Source: Dysosmobacter sp. Marseille-Q4140
Lineage (GTDB): Bacteria; Bacillota; Clostridia; Oscillospirales; Oscillospiraceae
Assembly: GCA_018228705.1 (NCBI GenBank)
Contig: CP073694.1
Span: 186,001 to 250,000, forward strand
Length of the DNA: 64,000 nucleotides
Direction: 5' to 3'
Part shown: positions 33,058-41,158 of the stretch, piece after piece
How the letters are laid out: each line of letters starts with the position of its first letter
How positions within the stretch are numbered: the stretch's first letter is position 1
Position numbers and translations under genes: made by a program
Notes under the pieces: model-generated
Databases searched by the model: none
What the model was told of the DNA's origin: nothing
The model's input: the letters and a program-made list of their open reading frames with translations, nothing else

Positions 33058-33930
33058 ATGAGTGAAAAAGTAGAGTTAGTATGGGTATTTGTTGTAGACT
33101 ATGCTAAAGGTTGGGGAGTGCGGAAACATAGCCATGACTATTTCCAAATGTATTATTGCCTTGCTGGTGAAAGCCCCGTTTTTCTTGAAGATCAGGATAT
33201 CCGTTTAGCGCCCAATGACTGTCTGTTGATACATCCAAATCAAATTCATGAGGTAAAACCCCTTCCCAATGGATATTTGCGAATTCTAGATACTAAATTC
33301 TATGTTCATGACGAAGAGCTTTATCGTTCCCTTATAAAAATGCCTGCACACATTAATATTGCCTCTCCCACCTTTTCTTGGCTCCAGAAAGAAACACGCA
33401 ATGAATGGGCTTCCGGTGCACCTTATTGTTACGAAATGGCAACACTCATTTTTGAGCAATTGTTGTATCTTTATCTTCGTGAAATGAATTGTTCTCCCGC
33501 TGAAGTCCCGTTTTATCATGAAATGGAGCAAAAAATAGCTAGCTTAACCGGCATTGAAAAGGAAATAGCAAATTATATTTTGGAAAACTTTTTGGTTGAG
33601 ATCTCTCTGGATCAGTTAGCCCAAGATTTGCGATATTCTAAGAACTACTTGTGTAAAGTTTTTAAAGAAGCGACAGGATATACAATTATCGAATATAGAA
33701 ATATGTTACGCATCCGCAAAGCATATGATATGGTACGATATACAAGCCAAACCCTTTCAGACATTTCCAGCAGCTGCGGCTTTTCCAGCATACATTACTT
33801 TTCCAGGGTTTTTCATAGATACGCAGGTATATCTCCTTCTCAAGCACGCGATCAGGATCGCAATTCCCTAAATATGGACATGCGAACTCATGGTCGGTTT
33901 CGGTACCGCTACTTTTCACCGGATAACTGA
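33058..33930 (+). CDS. AraC-family transcriptional regulator with cupin sensor
   Basis: A 290-residue regulator. The N-terminal half is a cupin-like ligand domain (HSHDYFQMYYCLAGESPVFL, LAPNDCLLIHPNQIHEV). The C-terminal roughly 100 residues carry two helix-turn-helix motifs: ISLDQLAQDLRYSKNYLCKV and LSDISSSCGFSSIHYFSRVF followed by the family ending AGISPSQAR. It probably activates the divergent operon when the substrate is present. SD GGGAGG lies eight bases upstream of the ATG. The gene is far more AT-rich than anything outside the island, with A/T-ending codons throughout, which suggests acquisition. Confidence 0.92.
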   Translation: MSEKVELVWVFVVDYAKGWGVRKHSHDYFQMYYCLAGESPVFLEDQDIRLAPNDCLLIHPNQIHEVKPLPNGYLRILDTKFYVHDEELYRSLIKMPAHINIASPTFSWLQKETRNEWASGAPYCYEMATLIFEQLLYLYLREMNCSPAEVPFYHEMEQKIASLTGIEKEIANYILENFLVEISLDQLAQDLRYSKNYLCKVFKEATGYTIIEYRNMLRIRKAYDMVRYTSQTLSDISSSCGFSSIHYFSRVFHRYAGISPSQARDQDRNSLNMDMRTHGRFRYRYFSPDN

Positions 33931-33982
33931 TAGCTCAACCTGCTCTTTTTCAGAAAGAGTCTTAAAGCAAAAAACAAAACAA

Positions 33983-34025
33983 CTGGAGCGACACCGGCCA
34001 TCGGTATCGCTCCAGCTGCTTTTTG
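33983..34025. terminator. Bidirectional terminator at the right end of the island
   Basis: CTGGAGCGACACC paired with GGTATCGCTCCAG (one mismatch), followed by CTTTTTG on the plus strand. The minus strand is also T-rich. It closes both the AraC gene and the gene at 34.1 kb. Confidence 0.82.
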
Positions 34026-34080
34026 TATTCTAAGCAATCTCTACTCGATATTAAAATGACAGTCCAAATCGGACTTCCCC

Positions 34081-34827
34081 TTACAGCTCCGGCGCCAAAA
34101 CCGTGCCGTCCGGCAGGGTCAGATCCGCCGCCGTGGGGGCGGTCAGGTCCACTGTCAGCGCTCCCATGCGGTAGACGGTCTCCCCGTCCACCAGCCGCTC
34201 CGCCGCCGCCAGCAGCCCCGTCTCCACGCTGACCCAGTACCGCAGGACGCCGTCTTGTCCTTCCTCGGTCTCCACATAGATGCAGTTCGCATCGGAGATG
34301 GTGCGGTAATCCGCCTGTACGATGATCTCCTTGGGCAGGTCCAGTACGTCCTCGTAGGTGGGGATGGTCTGCTCGTTGTCGGCGGTGATGCCGGCGGAAG
34401 GTCCGCTGTACACCGCGCTGTCTCCGTCATACCAGATATAGGTGGTCTTACCGTCAGTGATGGTATGACGCGCCCGGCCGTCCGGCAGGGTCCGGTCCGT
34501 CCGGGTCCACGGGCCGTACACCAGAACGCTGACCTCATAGGTGCCGCTGCCGCCGTCCCAGAACTGCTCGATGGTGATGGTGCGGCGGTACTGCTCCGGC
34601 CTGGAAAGGGTCGCAATGGCAGTTTGGACTGTCTCCGGCGTCACCTGCACCAGCGACAGCGTGCCGGCGTCATCCTCTGCCTGGTCCGACTGGTCGCCGG
34701 TAGCTGAGGTATCCGGAAGCACCACCTGCGGCGGGCGGCGGAGGTTGTTGCCGAACATCACGGCGATCACCAGGGCCATGACCACGATGAAGCCCACGGT
34801 GATATGGTTCATCCGGCGCTTGTCCAT
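34081..34827 (-). CDS. Membrane-anchored extracytoplasmic protein of unknown function
   Basis: A 248-residue protein with a single N-terminal transmembrane helix (residues about 8-25, ITVGFIVVMALVIAVMFG). An acidic Ser/Thr linker follows, then a beta-rich outer domain with patterns like YRRTITIEQFWDGGSG and TYIWYDGDSAVYSG that recall LolA-like or DUF4367-like lipid-binding folds. No family can be assigned safely. ATG has GGAGGGAG upstream. It follows wecB by 36 bases on the same strand and is the last gene before a terminator, so it may be expressed with the tagO-wecB unit and act at the cell surface. Confidence 0.72.
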   Translation of the reverse strand: MDKRRMNHITVGFIVVMALVIAVMFGNNLRRPPQVVLPDTSATGDQSDQAEDDAGTLSLVQVTPETVQTAIATLSRPEQYRRTITIEQFWDGGSGTYEVSVLVYGPWTRTDRTLPDGRARHTITDGKTTYIWYDGDSAVYSGPSAGITADNEQTIPTYEDVLDLPKEIIVQADYRTISDANCIYVETEEGQDGVLRYWVSVETGLLAAAERLVDGETVYRMGALTVDLTAPTAADLTLPDGTVLAPEL

Positions 34828-34863
34828 GGGCTCCCTCCTTCCGGTCCGTCCCCGGCGGGGACG

Positions 34864-36006
34864 TCACTGAAAATCCGCGGGCCGCTCCCCACGGCCGAAG
34901 CGCCACAGCACCGCGTCGGCGATGCGGCGGCAGGCGTTGCCGTCGCCATAGGGGTTGACCGCGTGGGCCATACGGCCGTATGCCGCCTCGTCCCGGATCA
35001 GCCGCTGGGCCATGGTGACGATGTCGTCCTGGACCACGCCGCAGAGCTTCACGGTCCCGGCCTCCACGGCCTCCGGCCGCTCCGTCTCCCGGCGCATAAC
35101 CAGCACGGGCTTGCCCAGGGCAGGCGCCTCCTCCTGGAGGCCGCCGGAGTCCGTCAGCACCAGATAGGACCGGGCCATGAGGTTGTGCATCTCGTCGGCG
35201 GGCAGGGGATCGATCAGGTGGACCCGGGGCGCGCCGCGCAGATACGTGTCCACCGCCTCCCGGACCACGGGGCTCAGGTGGACGGGATACACCAGCTCCA
35301 CCTCGGGGTCCTCCTCGGCGATCTGCCGCAGGGCCAGCATGATGTTTTTCATGGGCTCGCCGTAGTTCTCCCGCCGGTGGCAGGTGACGAGAATGATCTT
35401 CTTCTCCCCGTAGGGCAGCTTGTTCAGCTCGTCCGTTGCAAAGACATAATCGTCCCGGACCGTGGTTTTGAGGGCGTCGATCACCGTGTTGCCGGTAACG
35501 AAGAGCCCCTGGGTGATGCCTTCCTTGAGGAGGTTGTTTTTATTGTTGACCGTTGGGCAGAAGTAGAGGTCCGCGATGGCGCTGACCAGCTTGCGGTTCA
35601 TCTCCTCCGGGAAGGGGGAGTACTTGTCGTAGGTCCTGAGGCCCGCCTCCACATGGCCCACCGGCACCTGGTGATAGAAGGCCGACAGGGCCCCGGCAAA
35701 GGTGGTGGAGGTGTCCCCGTGGACCAGGATCATATCCGGCTTCAGCGTGTCGATGGCCTCGTCCATGCCGGTGAGGCACTTGCTGGTGATGGTGGACAGG
35801 GTCTGCCGGGGGGTCATGATGTCCAGGTCCCAGTCGGGCTTCACGTCAAAGACCTCCAGCACGCTGTCCAGCATCTGGCGGTGCTGGGCGGTGACGCAAC
35901 AAAGGCTCTCGATCTCCGGCCGGGACGCCAGTTCCTTCACCAGGGGGCACATCTTGATGGCCTCCGGCCGGGTGCCGAACACGCTCATGATACGCAGCTT
36001 TTCCAT
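34864..36006 (-). CDS. wecB: UDP-N-acetylglucosamine 2-epimerase (non-hydrolysing)
   Basis: A 380-residue enzyme that interconverts UDP-GlcNAc and UDP-ManNAc. Motifs are MSVFGTRPEAIKMCPLVKEL at the start, MLDSVLEVF, LVHGDTSTTFAGALSAFYHQ, VGHVEAGLRTYDKYSPFPEE and VLTDSGGLQEEAPALGKPVL near the UDP-binding site. It supplies the ManNAc donor for the TagA/WecG transferase encoded at 6.2-6.9 kb. The start overlaps the stop of the tagO-type gene by one base (TAATG), so they are co-translated. Confidence 0.95.
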   Translation of the reverse strand: MEKLRIMSVFGTRPEAIKMCPLVKELASRPEIESLCCVTAQHRQMLDSVLEVFDVKPDWDLDIMTPRQTLSTITSKCLTGMDEAIDTLKPDMILVHGDTSTTFAGALSAFYHQVPVGHVEAGLRTYDKYSPFPEEMNRKLVSAIADLYFCPTVNNKNNLLKEGITQGLFVTGNTVIDALKTTVRDDYVFATDELNKLPYGEKKIILVTCHRRENYGEPMKNIMLALRQIAEEDPEVELVYPVHLSPVVREAVDTYLRGAPRVHLIDPLPADEMHNLMARSYLVLTDSGGLQEEAPALGKPVLVMRRETERPEAVEAGTVKLCGVVQDDIVTMAQRLIRDEAAYGRMAHAVNPYGDGNACRRIADAVLWRFGRGERPADFQ

Positions 36007-37166
36007 TATTCCTCCTTGCCGTCCCCGCCGGGCGTCTGCTCCGGCGCGGACGGATGCTCACTGTGATGGTGGTCGTGGTGGCCGTGCTCCCGCAGCTCCT
36101 CCAGCTCCTCGTGGAGCTCCTCCCGGACCTCCTTGGGGAACACCACCCGGGCGGCCACCGCCGCCACGATGCAAAGGGCCGCGAACAGCAGCATGGCCTT
36201 CTCCTCCCCACCGGTGGTCAGCACCACGGCGCTAAGGCCCAGGATGGCGGAGATCACATACAGCGTGGCCACCGCCTGCTTCTGGTTGAGGCCCATGTCG
36301 ATGAGCCGGTGGTGGATGTGTCCCCGGTCGGCGTGCATGGGGCTCTGGCCGTGGGCGATGCGGCGGATGAAGGCAAAGCTGGTGTCGAAAATGGGAAGAC
36401 CCAGGATCAGGAACGGCACCACGAAGGTGATGACGGCGTAATACTTGAACAGGCCCTGGATGGACATGGTGGCCAGGATGAAGCCCAGGAAGGTGGCGCC
36501 GGTGTCGCCCATGAACATCTTGGCGGGGTTCATGTTGTAGGGCATGAACCCGACGCACGCGCCCACCAGGGCCGCCAGGGCGATGGCCACCTGGTTCTGG
36601 GCCGTCACCAGGGCGATGACCAGCATGGTGATGGCGGAGATGGCGGACACGCCGTTGGCAAGGCCGTCCAGTCCGTCGATCAGGTTCACGGAGTTGGTGA
36701 TGGCCACGATCCACAGCACCGTCACCGGCACCGACATCCAGCCCAGCACCCAGTACAGGTTGTCCGAAAAGACGTTGGGGTTGGAAAAGGCCTGGATCAC
36801 CACCCCGTGGGTGGCGGGGATCAGGGCCGCCACGATCTGCACCACGAATTTCAGCAGCGCCGGCAGGGCCATGATGTCGTCCACCACGCCCAGCACCACG
36901 ATGACCACGGCACCCAGCAGGATGCTCTTCAACTCCGGGGTGATAGGGACGAAGAGCAGGATGCTCACCATGAAGCCGATGAAGATGGCCAGGCCCCCCA
37001 GCCGGGGGATGGGCACCTTGTGCATCCGCCGCTCGTCCTTGGGCACGTCAATAGCGCCCACTTTATAGGCGAAGGTCTTGACCACCGGGGTGGTCAGGAA
37101 GCTGACCATCCCCGCCACCAGCAGCGCCAGCAGCACCAGGACGATCAGACCGCTCTCAAACTCCAT
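36006..37166 (-). CDS. tagO: Undecaprenyl-phosphate GlcNAc-1-phosphate transferase (TagO/WecA/MraY family)
   Basis: A 386-residue polytopic membrane enzyme that starts wall polymer synthesis by linking GlcNAc-1-P to undecaprenyl phosphate. About ten helices are evident. Family motifs are the pair DVPKDERRMHKVPIPRLGGL, VVLGVVDDIMALPAL, TNSVNLIDGLDGLA, MFMGDTGATFLGF, and the HADRGHIHHRLIDMGL loop with the HxxxHH-like histidines. The C-terminus is an unusual histidine-rich acidic tail (EHGHHDHHHSEH) that could bind metal. ATG 37164-37166 follows GGAGG by seven bases. It is coupled to wecB. Confidence 0.94.
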   Translation of the reverse strand: MEFESGLIVLVLLALLVAGMVSFLTTPVVKTFAYKVGAIDVPKDERRMHKVPIPRLGGLAIFIGFMVSILLFVPITPELKSILLGAVVIVVLGVVDDIMALPALLKFVVQIVAALIPATHGVVIQAFSNPNVFSDNLYWVLGWMSVPVTVLWIVAITNSVNLIDGLDGLANGVSAISAITMLVIALVTAQNQVAIALAALVGACVGFMPYNMNPAKMFMGDTGATFLGFILATMSIQGLFKYYAVITFVVPFLILGLPIFDTSFAFIRRIAHGQSPMHADRGHIHHRLIDMGLNQKQAVATLYVISAILGLSAVVLTTGGEEKAMLLFAALCIVAAVAARVVFPKEVREELHEELEELREHGHHDHHHSEHPSAPEQTPGGDGKEE

Positions 37167-37179
37167 TGCGCGACCTCCG

Positions 37180-38187
37180 TCAGCGGGGCAGGAAGCCCAC
37201 TTTTTTATAGACCTTGGAGAGGGTGCGATTGGCCACATAGGCGGCCTTCTCGGCGCCGGCGCGGTACACGCTCTCCAAATACGCCTTGTCCGCCAGCAGG
37301 CGCTCCGTCTCCTCCCGAATGGGCCGCAGCAGCTCCACCACGGCCTCACCCACGGCCTTCTTGAAGTCGCCGTAGCCGCGGCCGGCGAACTCCGCCTCGA
37401 TCTCCTCGAAGGTGCGGCCGGTGGCTACGGAGTAGATCTGCATGAGGTTGGACACGCCGGGCTTGGTCTCCTTGTCGTAGCGGACGCAGGCGTCGGAGTC
37501 CGTCACGGCCTTCTTGAACTTGCGCAGGATATCCTCGGGCTTTTCCAGCATATAGACGCAGCCGCCCGGGTCCTTGTCGGACTTGCTCATCTTGCTCTCG
37601 GGGCTGGTGAGGCTCATGACCCGGGCGCCCACCTGGGGAATGTAGGGCTCGGGGATCTTGAACACGTCGCCGTAGATGCCATTGAAGCGGTTGGCGATGT
37701 CCCGGCAGATCTCCACGTGCTGCTTCTGATCGCCGCCCACGGGCACCAGGTCCGCCTGGTAGAGCAGGATATCGGCGGCCATCAGAGCCGGATAGGTGAA
37801 AAGACCCGCATTGATGTTGTCGGCGTTCTTGGCGGACTTGTCCTTAAACTGGGTCATGCGGCTGAGCTCACCAAACATGGTGTAGCAGTCCAGCACCCAG
37901 CCCAGCTGGGCGTGGGCGGGCACGTGGGACTGGACGAAGAGCACGTTCTTCTCCGGGTCCAGGCCGCTGGCAATGTAGGCCGCCACCTGGGTCAGGGTGT
38001 GACGGCGCAGCGCCGCCGGGTCCTGCCGGACGGTGATGGTGTGCATGTCCGCCAGCATATAGTAGCAGTCGTACTGATCGGCCAGGGCCGCCCAGTTCTT
38101 GATGGCCCCCAGATAGGAGCCCAGGGTCAGGTCGCCGGAGGGCTGAATGCCGCTCAAAATACGCTTTTTCTGCACTTCATTTTCCAT
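37180..38187 (-). CDS. trpS: Tryptophanyl-tRNA synthetase
   Basis: A 335-residue class I aminoacyl-tRNA synthetase. The HIGH-like signature is GIQPSGDLTLGSYLGAI near the N-terminus, and the KMSKS loop is visible as SPESKMSKSDKDPGG. VPVGGDQKQHVEICRDIANR is the conserved tryptophan-adenylate region. The ATG at 38185-38187 has GAGGTG nine bases upstream; a GTG twelve bases earlier is less likely. It lies 13 bases upstream of tagO on the same strand, so wall-polymer genes may be read from its promoter. No T-box leader motif was found in front of it. Confidence 0.95.
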   Translation of the reverse strand: MENEVQKKRILSGIQPSGDLTLGSYLGAIKNWAALADQYDCYYMLADMHTITVRQDPAALRRHTLTQVAAYIASGLDPEKNVLFVQSHVPAHAQLGWVLDCYTMFGELSRMTQFKDKSAKNADNINAGLFTYPALMAADILLYQADLVPVGGDQKQHVEICRDIANRFNGIYGDVFKIPEPYIPQVGARVMSLTSPESKMSKSDKDPGGCVYMLEKPEDILRKFKKAVTDSDACVRYDKETKPGVSNLMQIYSVATGRTFEEIEAEFAGRGYGDFKKAVGEAVVELLRPIREETERLLADKAYLESVYRAGAEKAAYVANRTLSKVYKKVGFLPR

Positions 38188-38404
38188 AAGTCGGAACACC
38201 TCAAATCTTTCTATTGAAAGCGTCCTTTGCCAGGGCGCAATTTAACTAATATAGTGTATCACAAAGCCTGAAAAAGTGCAACGGATAAAACGCACATCCG
38301 CATGTGGAGTGCTTCGGTGCGGAGGCCTCTGCGCCCATCCCGCCGAAATCTCTGGTAAGCCGCAAAAATCCCAGGGCGATCTCGGAAAAACCCGCGCATC
38401 AGCC
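38188..38404. promoter_or_regulatory. Divergent intergenic region, trpS and gltX
   Basis: No gene in this stretch. On the minus strand a TATATT box at about 38238-38243 could serve trpS, but its -35 is weak. The region has several short hairpins (for example CGCACATCCGCATGTG) but no T-box, S-box or other riboswitch consensus that I could recognise. Confidence 0.4.
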
Positions 38405-38433
38405 TTGACATTCCAGGGAAATCCATAGATAAT
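38405..38433 (+). promoter_or_regulatory. Strong sigma-A promoter for gltX
   Basis: TTGACA and GATAAT separated by exactly 17 bases. The transcript would start about 38 bases before the gltX ATG. Confidence 0.85.
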
Positions 38434-38477
38434 GTAGGTTGTTGTTTTGCGTGAATTTTTTGATCGGAGGTACATTC

Positions 38478-39968
38478 ATGGCAATGGACACCGCTTTTTT
38501 TGACGAGATGGAAGCCCGCATCCCCAAGGGGAAGGTCCGCACCCGGTTCGCCCCCTCCCCCACCGGCTATATGCACGTGGGCAATCTGCGCACCGCCCTG
38601 TACACCTGGCTGATCGCCCGGCACGCCGGCGGCACCTTCATCCTGCGCATCGAGGACACCGACCAGGTCCGCCAGGTGGAGGGCGCCACGGAGGTCATCT
38701 ACCGCACCATGGCCGAGTGCGGCCTGACCCACGACGAGGGACCCGACGTAGGCGGCCCCGTGGGCCCCTATATCCAGTCGGAGCGCCGGGACCTGTATCT
38801 GCCCTACGCCAAGCTCCTGGTGGAGAAGGGCGCGGCCTACTACTGCTTTTGTGAAAAGACCGAGTCTGAGGAGGACAGCGGCGACTTCTCCCGGGGCGAC
38901 GACCCCTGCCGGGACTTAAGCCCCGAGGAGATCCAGGCCAACCTGGCCGCCGGCAAGCCCTGGGTCATCCGCCAGCGGATCCCCCACGAGGGCACCACCA
39001 CCTTCCACGACGTCTCCTTCGGGGACATCACCGTGGAGAACAAGACCCTGGACGACCAGGTGCTCATCAAGCGGGACGGCCTGCCCACCTACAACTTCGC
39101 CAACGTCATCGACGACCACCTCATGGGCATCACCCACGTGGTCCGGGGCAGCGAGTACCTCTCCTCCGCCCCGAAGTACAACCTCCTCTACGAGGCCTTC
39201 GGCTGGGACATCCCCACCTACGTCCACTGCTCCCCCGTCATGCGGGACCAGCACAACAAGATGAGCAAGCGCCACGGCGACCCCTCCTACGAGGATCTGC
39301 GGGACCAGGGTTACCTGACCGACGCCATCCTCAACTACGTGGCCCTGCTGGGCTGGGCCCCCAAGGGGGAGCTTGGCGAGCAGGAGATCTTTTCCCTGGA
39401 TGAGCTGGTGAAGGCCTTCGACATCGCCGGCATCTCCAAGTCCCCGGCCATCTTCGACATGGACAAGCTCACCTACTTCAACGCAACCTATCTCCGCGCC
39501 ATGGCGCCGGAGGCCTTTGCCAAGGTAGCGGAGCCCTATATCCGTGAGAGCGTAAAGAACCCCGCCATCGACGCCGCCGCTGTGGCGGCCCTGCTCCAGG
39601 CCCGGTGCGAAAAGCTGACAGAGATCCCCGAGAAGGTGGACTTCTTCGACGCCCTGCCGGACTATGACGCGGCCCTCTTCACCAACAAGAAGTCCAAGAC
39701 CGACGCCGAGGTCTCCGCCCGGATGCTCCAAGCCGCCATCCCCGCCCTGGAGGCCCTGTCCGACTGGACCCAGAACGCCGTCCACGACTGCCTGATCGCC
39801 CTGGCCGAGTCCCTGGGCGTGAAGAACGCCACCCTCATGTGGCCCGTGCGGATCGCCGCCGCCGGCAAGCAGGTGACTCCCGGCGGCGCCGTGGAGATCT
39901 GCCACATCCTCGGAAAGGAAGAGGTCCTGCGCCGCCTGCGGCTGGGCCTTGAAAAACTGGGCGCCTGA
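38478..39968 (+). CDS. gltX: Glutamyl-tRNA synthetase
   Basis: A 496-residue class I synthetase that charges tRNA-Glu. The HIGH-type motif lies in TRFAPSPTGYMHVGNLRTAL near residue 20, the zinc-type cysteines in YYCFCEKTE and a later Cys in GDDPCRD, and the KMSKS equivalent in HNKMSKRHGDPSYEDL. The anticodon-binding C-terminal domain is complete and ends LGLEKLGA. ATG 38478 has GGAGG seven bases upstream; an open frame 39 bases longer exists without a ribosome site. asnA follows by 36 bases, so both are probably driven by the promoter at 38.4 kb. Confidence 0.95.
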   Translation: MAMDTAFFDEMEARIPKGKVRTRFAPSPTGYMHVGNLRTALYTWLIARHAGGTFILRIEDTDQVRQVEGATEVIYRTMAECGLTHDEGPDVGGPVGPYIQSERRDLYLPYAKLLVEKGAAYYCFCEKTESEEDSGDFSRGDDPCRDLSPEEIQANLAAGKPWVIRQRIPHEGTTTFHDVSFGDITVENKTLDDQVLIKRDGLPTYNFANVIDDHLMGITHVVRGSEYLSSAPKYNLLYEAFGWDIPTYVHCSPVMRDQHNKMSKRHGDPSYEDLRDQGYLTDAILNYVALLGWAPKGELGEQEIFSLDELVKAFDIAGISKSPAIFDMDKLTYFNATYLRAMAPEAFAKVAEPYIRESVKNPAIDAAAVAALLQARCEKLTEIPEKVDFFDALPDYDAALFTNKKSKTDAEVSARMLQAAIPALEALSDWTQNAVHDCLIALAESLGVKNATLMWPVRIAAAGKQVTPGGAVEICHILGKEEVLRRLRLGLEKLGA

Positions 39969-40004
39969 GCCCATCAAACCACATTCAGAAAGGACCCTCC
40001 ATCT

Positions 40005-41012
40005 ATGAGCAAGATCACCATTCCCGCCGGTTACCGGATGCCCCTGACCAACAACGAGCTCCAGCGGGCCATCGAGCTGATCCACCAGGAGTTCCAGCAC
40101 AGCCTGACCGTGCGGCTGAACCTGCACCGGGTCTCCGCCCCCCTGTTCGTGGACGGCAAGACCGGCCTCAACGACGACCTCAACGGCGTGGAGCGCCCTG
40201 TCACCTTCGACGTGCCCGACGTGGGCACCGACGGCCAGGTAGTCCACTCCCTGGCCAAGTGGAAGCGGCTGGCCCTCAAGCGGTACGAGTTCAAGCTGGG
40301 CACCGGCCTCTACACCGATATGAATGCCATCCGCCGGGACGAGGAGGTGGACAACCTCCACTCCATCTACGTGGACCAGTGGGACTGGGAGAAGCACATC
40401 GACCCCCAGAACCGCAACCACATCTATCTGCGGGAGACCGTGCGGGACATCGTGGGCGCCATCTGCGACACCTCCGCCGCGCTGCGCAACGCCTTCCCCG
40501 TCCTGACCTTCAAGCCGGACCGGGACGTGTACTTCATCACCACTCAGGAGCTGGAGGACCGCTTCCCCGACCTGACCCCCAGCGAGCGGGAGACCGAGAT
40601 CTGCCGCAAGCACCACACCGTGTTCCTCATGCAGATCGGCGGCAAGCTCCGCTCCGGCAAGCCCCACGACGGCCGGGCCCCGGACTACGACGACTGGACC
40701 CTCAACGGCGACATCCTCATGTGGAACCCCGTCCTCCAGCGGAGCTTCGAGATCTCCTCCATGGGCATCCGGGTGGACGAGGCCGCCCTGGACCGCCAGC
40801 TGACCGAGGCCGGCTGTGACGAGCGCCGGAAGCTCCCCTTCCACCAGATGCTCCTGAACGGTGAGCTGCCCCAGTCCATCGGCGGCGGCATCGGCCAGTC
40901 CCGTCTGTGCATGCTGCTGATCGGCACCTGCCACATCGGCGAGGTCCAGGCCAGCCTGTGGGACAAAGAGACCATGGAGGCCTGTGAGCAGGCTGGGATC
41001 ACGCTGCTGTAA
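40005..41012 (+). CDS. asnA: Aspartate-ammonia ligase (asparagine synthetase A)
   Basis: A 335-residue ammonia-dependent asparagine synthetase, structurally a class II synthetase homologue. Diagnostic stretches are FQHSLTVRLNLHRVSAPLFV, VGTDGQVVHSLAKWKRLAL, GTGLYTDMNAIRRDEEVDNL, SIYVDQWDWEK and ISSMGIRVDEAALDRQL, ending with GGGIGQSRLCMLLIG. Length and start agree with E. coli AsnA (330). SD AAAGGA precedes the ATG. Use of the ammonia form fits a fermentative gut organism with free ammonia. Confidence 0.96.
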   Translation: MSKITIPAGYRMPLTNNELQRAIELIHQEFQHSLTVRLNLHRVSAPLFVDGKTGLNDDLNGVERPVTFDVPDVGTDGQVVHSLAKWKRLALKRYEFKLGTGLYTDMNAIRRDEEVDNLHSIYVDQWDWEKHIDPQNRNHIYLRETVRDIVGAICDTSAALRNAFPVLTFKPDRDVYFITTQELEDRFPDLTPSERETEICRKHHTVFLMQIGGKLRSGKPHDGRAPDYDDWTLNGDILMWNPVLQRSFEISSMGIRVDEAALDRQLTEAGCDERRKLPFHQMLLNGELPQSIGGGIGQSRLCMLLIGTCHIGEVQASLWDKETMEACEQAGITLL

Positions 41013-41043
41013 AGGTATTTTCCATCACAGAAAATCCGAGCTC

Positions 41044-41080
41044 AAAGGCGCCTGACGCTTTCACGTCAGGCGCCTTTTCT
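41044..41080 (+). terminator. Rho-independent terminator after asnA
   Basis: AAAGGCGCCTGACG paired with CGTCAGGCGCCTTT, a six-base loop, then TTCT. Fourteen perfect pairs. Confidence 0.88.
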
Positions 41081-41110
41081 GCCCTTCCGCTCCCCGCCGT
41101 CTCCCGGAAA

Positions 41111-41149
41111 AACATTGCCCCCGCCGGGAGACCGGCGGGGGCATTTTTG
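41111..41149 (-). terminator. Terminator after the flavodiiron gene (bidirectional)
   Basis: GCCCCCGCCGG paired with CCGGCGGGGGC around a GAGA loop. T-runs occur on both strands. Confidence 0.82.
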
Positions 41150-41158
41150 GATGTACGC

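Noticed and set aside
36054..37364. Plus-strand open frame with extremely His-rich translation opposite tagO
   Set aside because: Arises from the complement of GTG/ATG-rich membrane codons. No ribosome site.
38188..38477. T-box riboswitch in front of trpS or gltX
   Set aside because: No AGGGTGG-type T-box core nor specifier hairpin could be found on either strand. A plain promoter explains gltX.
38916..40934. Minus-strand open frame of 672 codons opposite gltX and asnA
   Set aside because: Antisense to two clear aminoacyl/ligase genes, with Gly/Val-rich repetitive translation.
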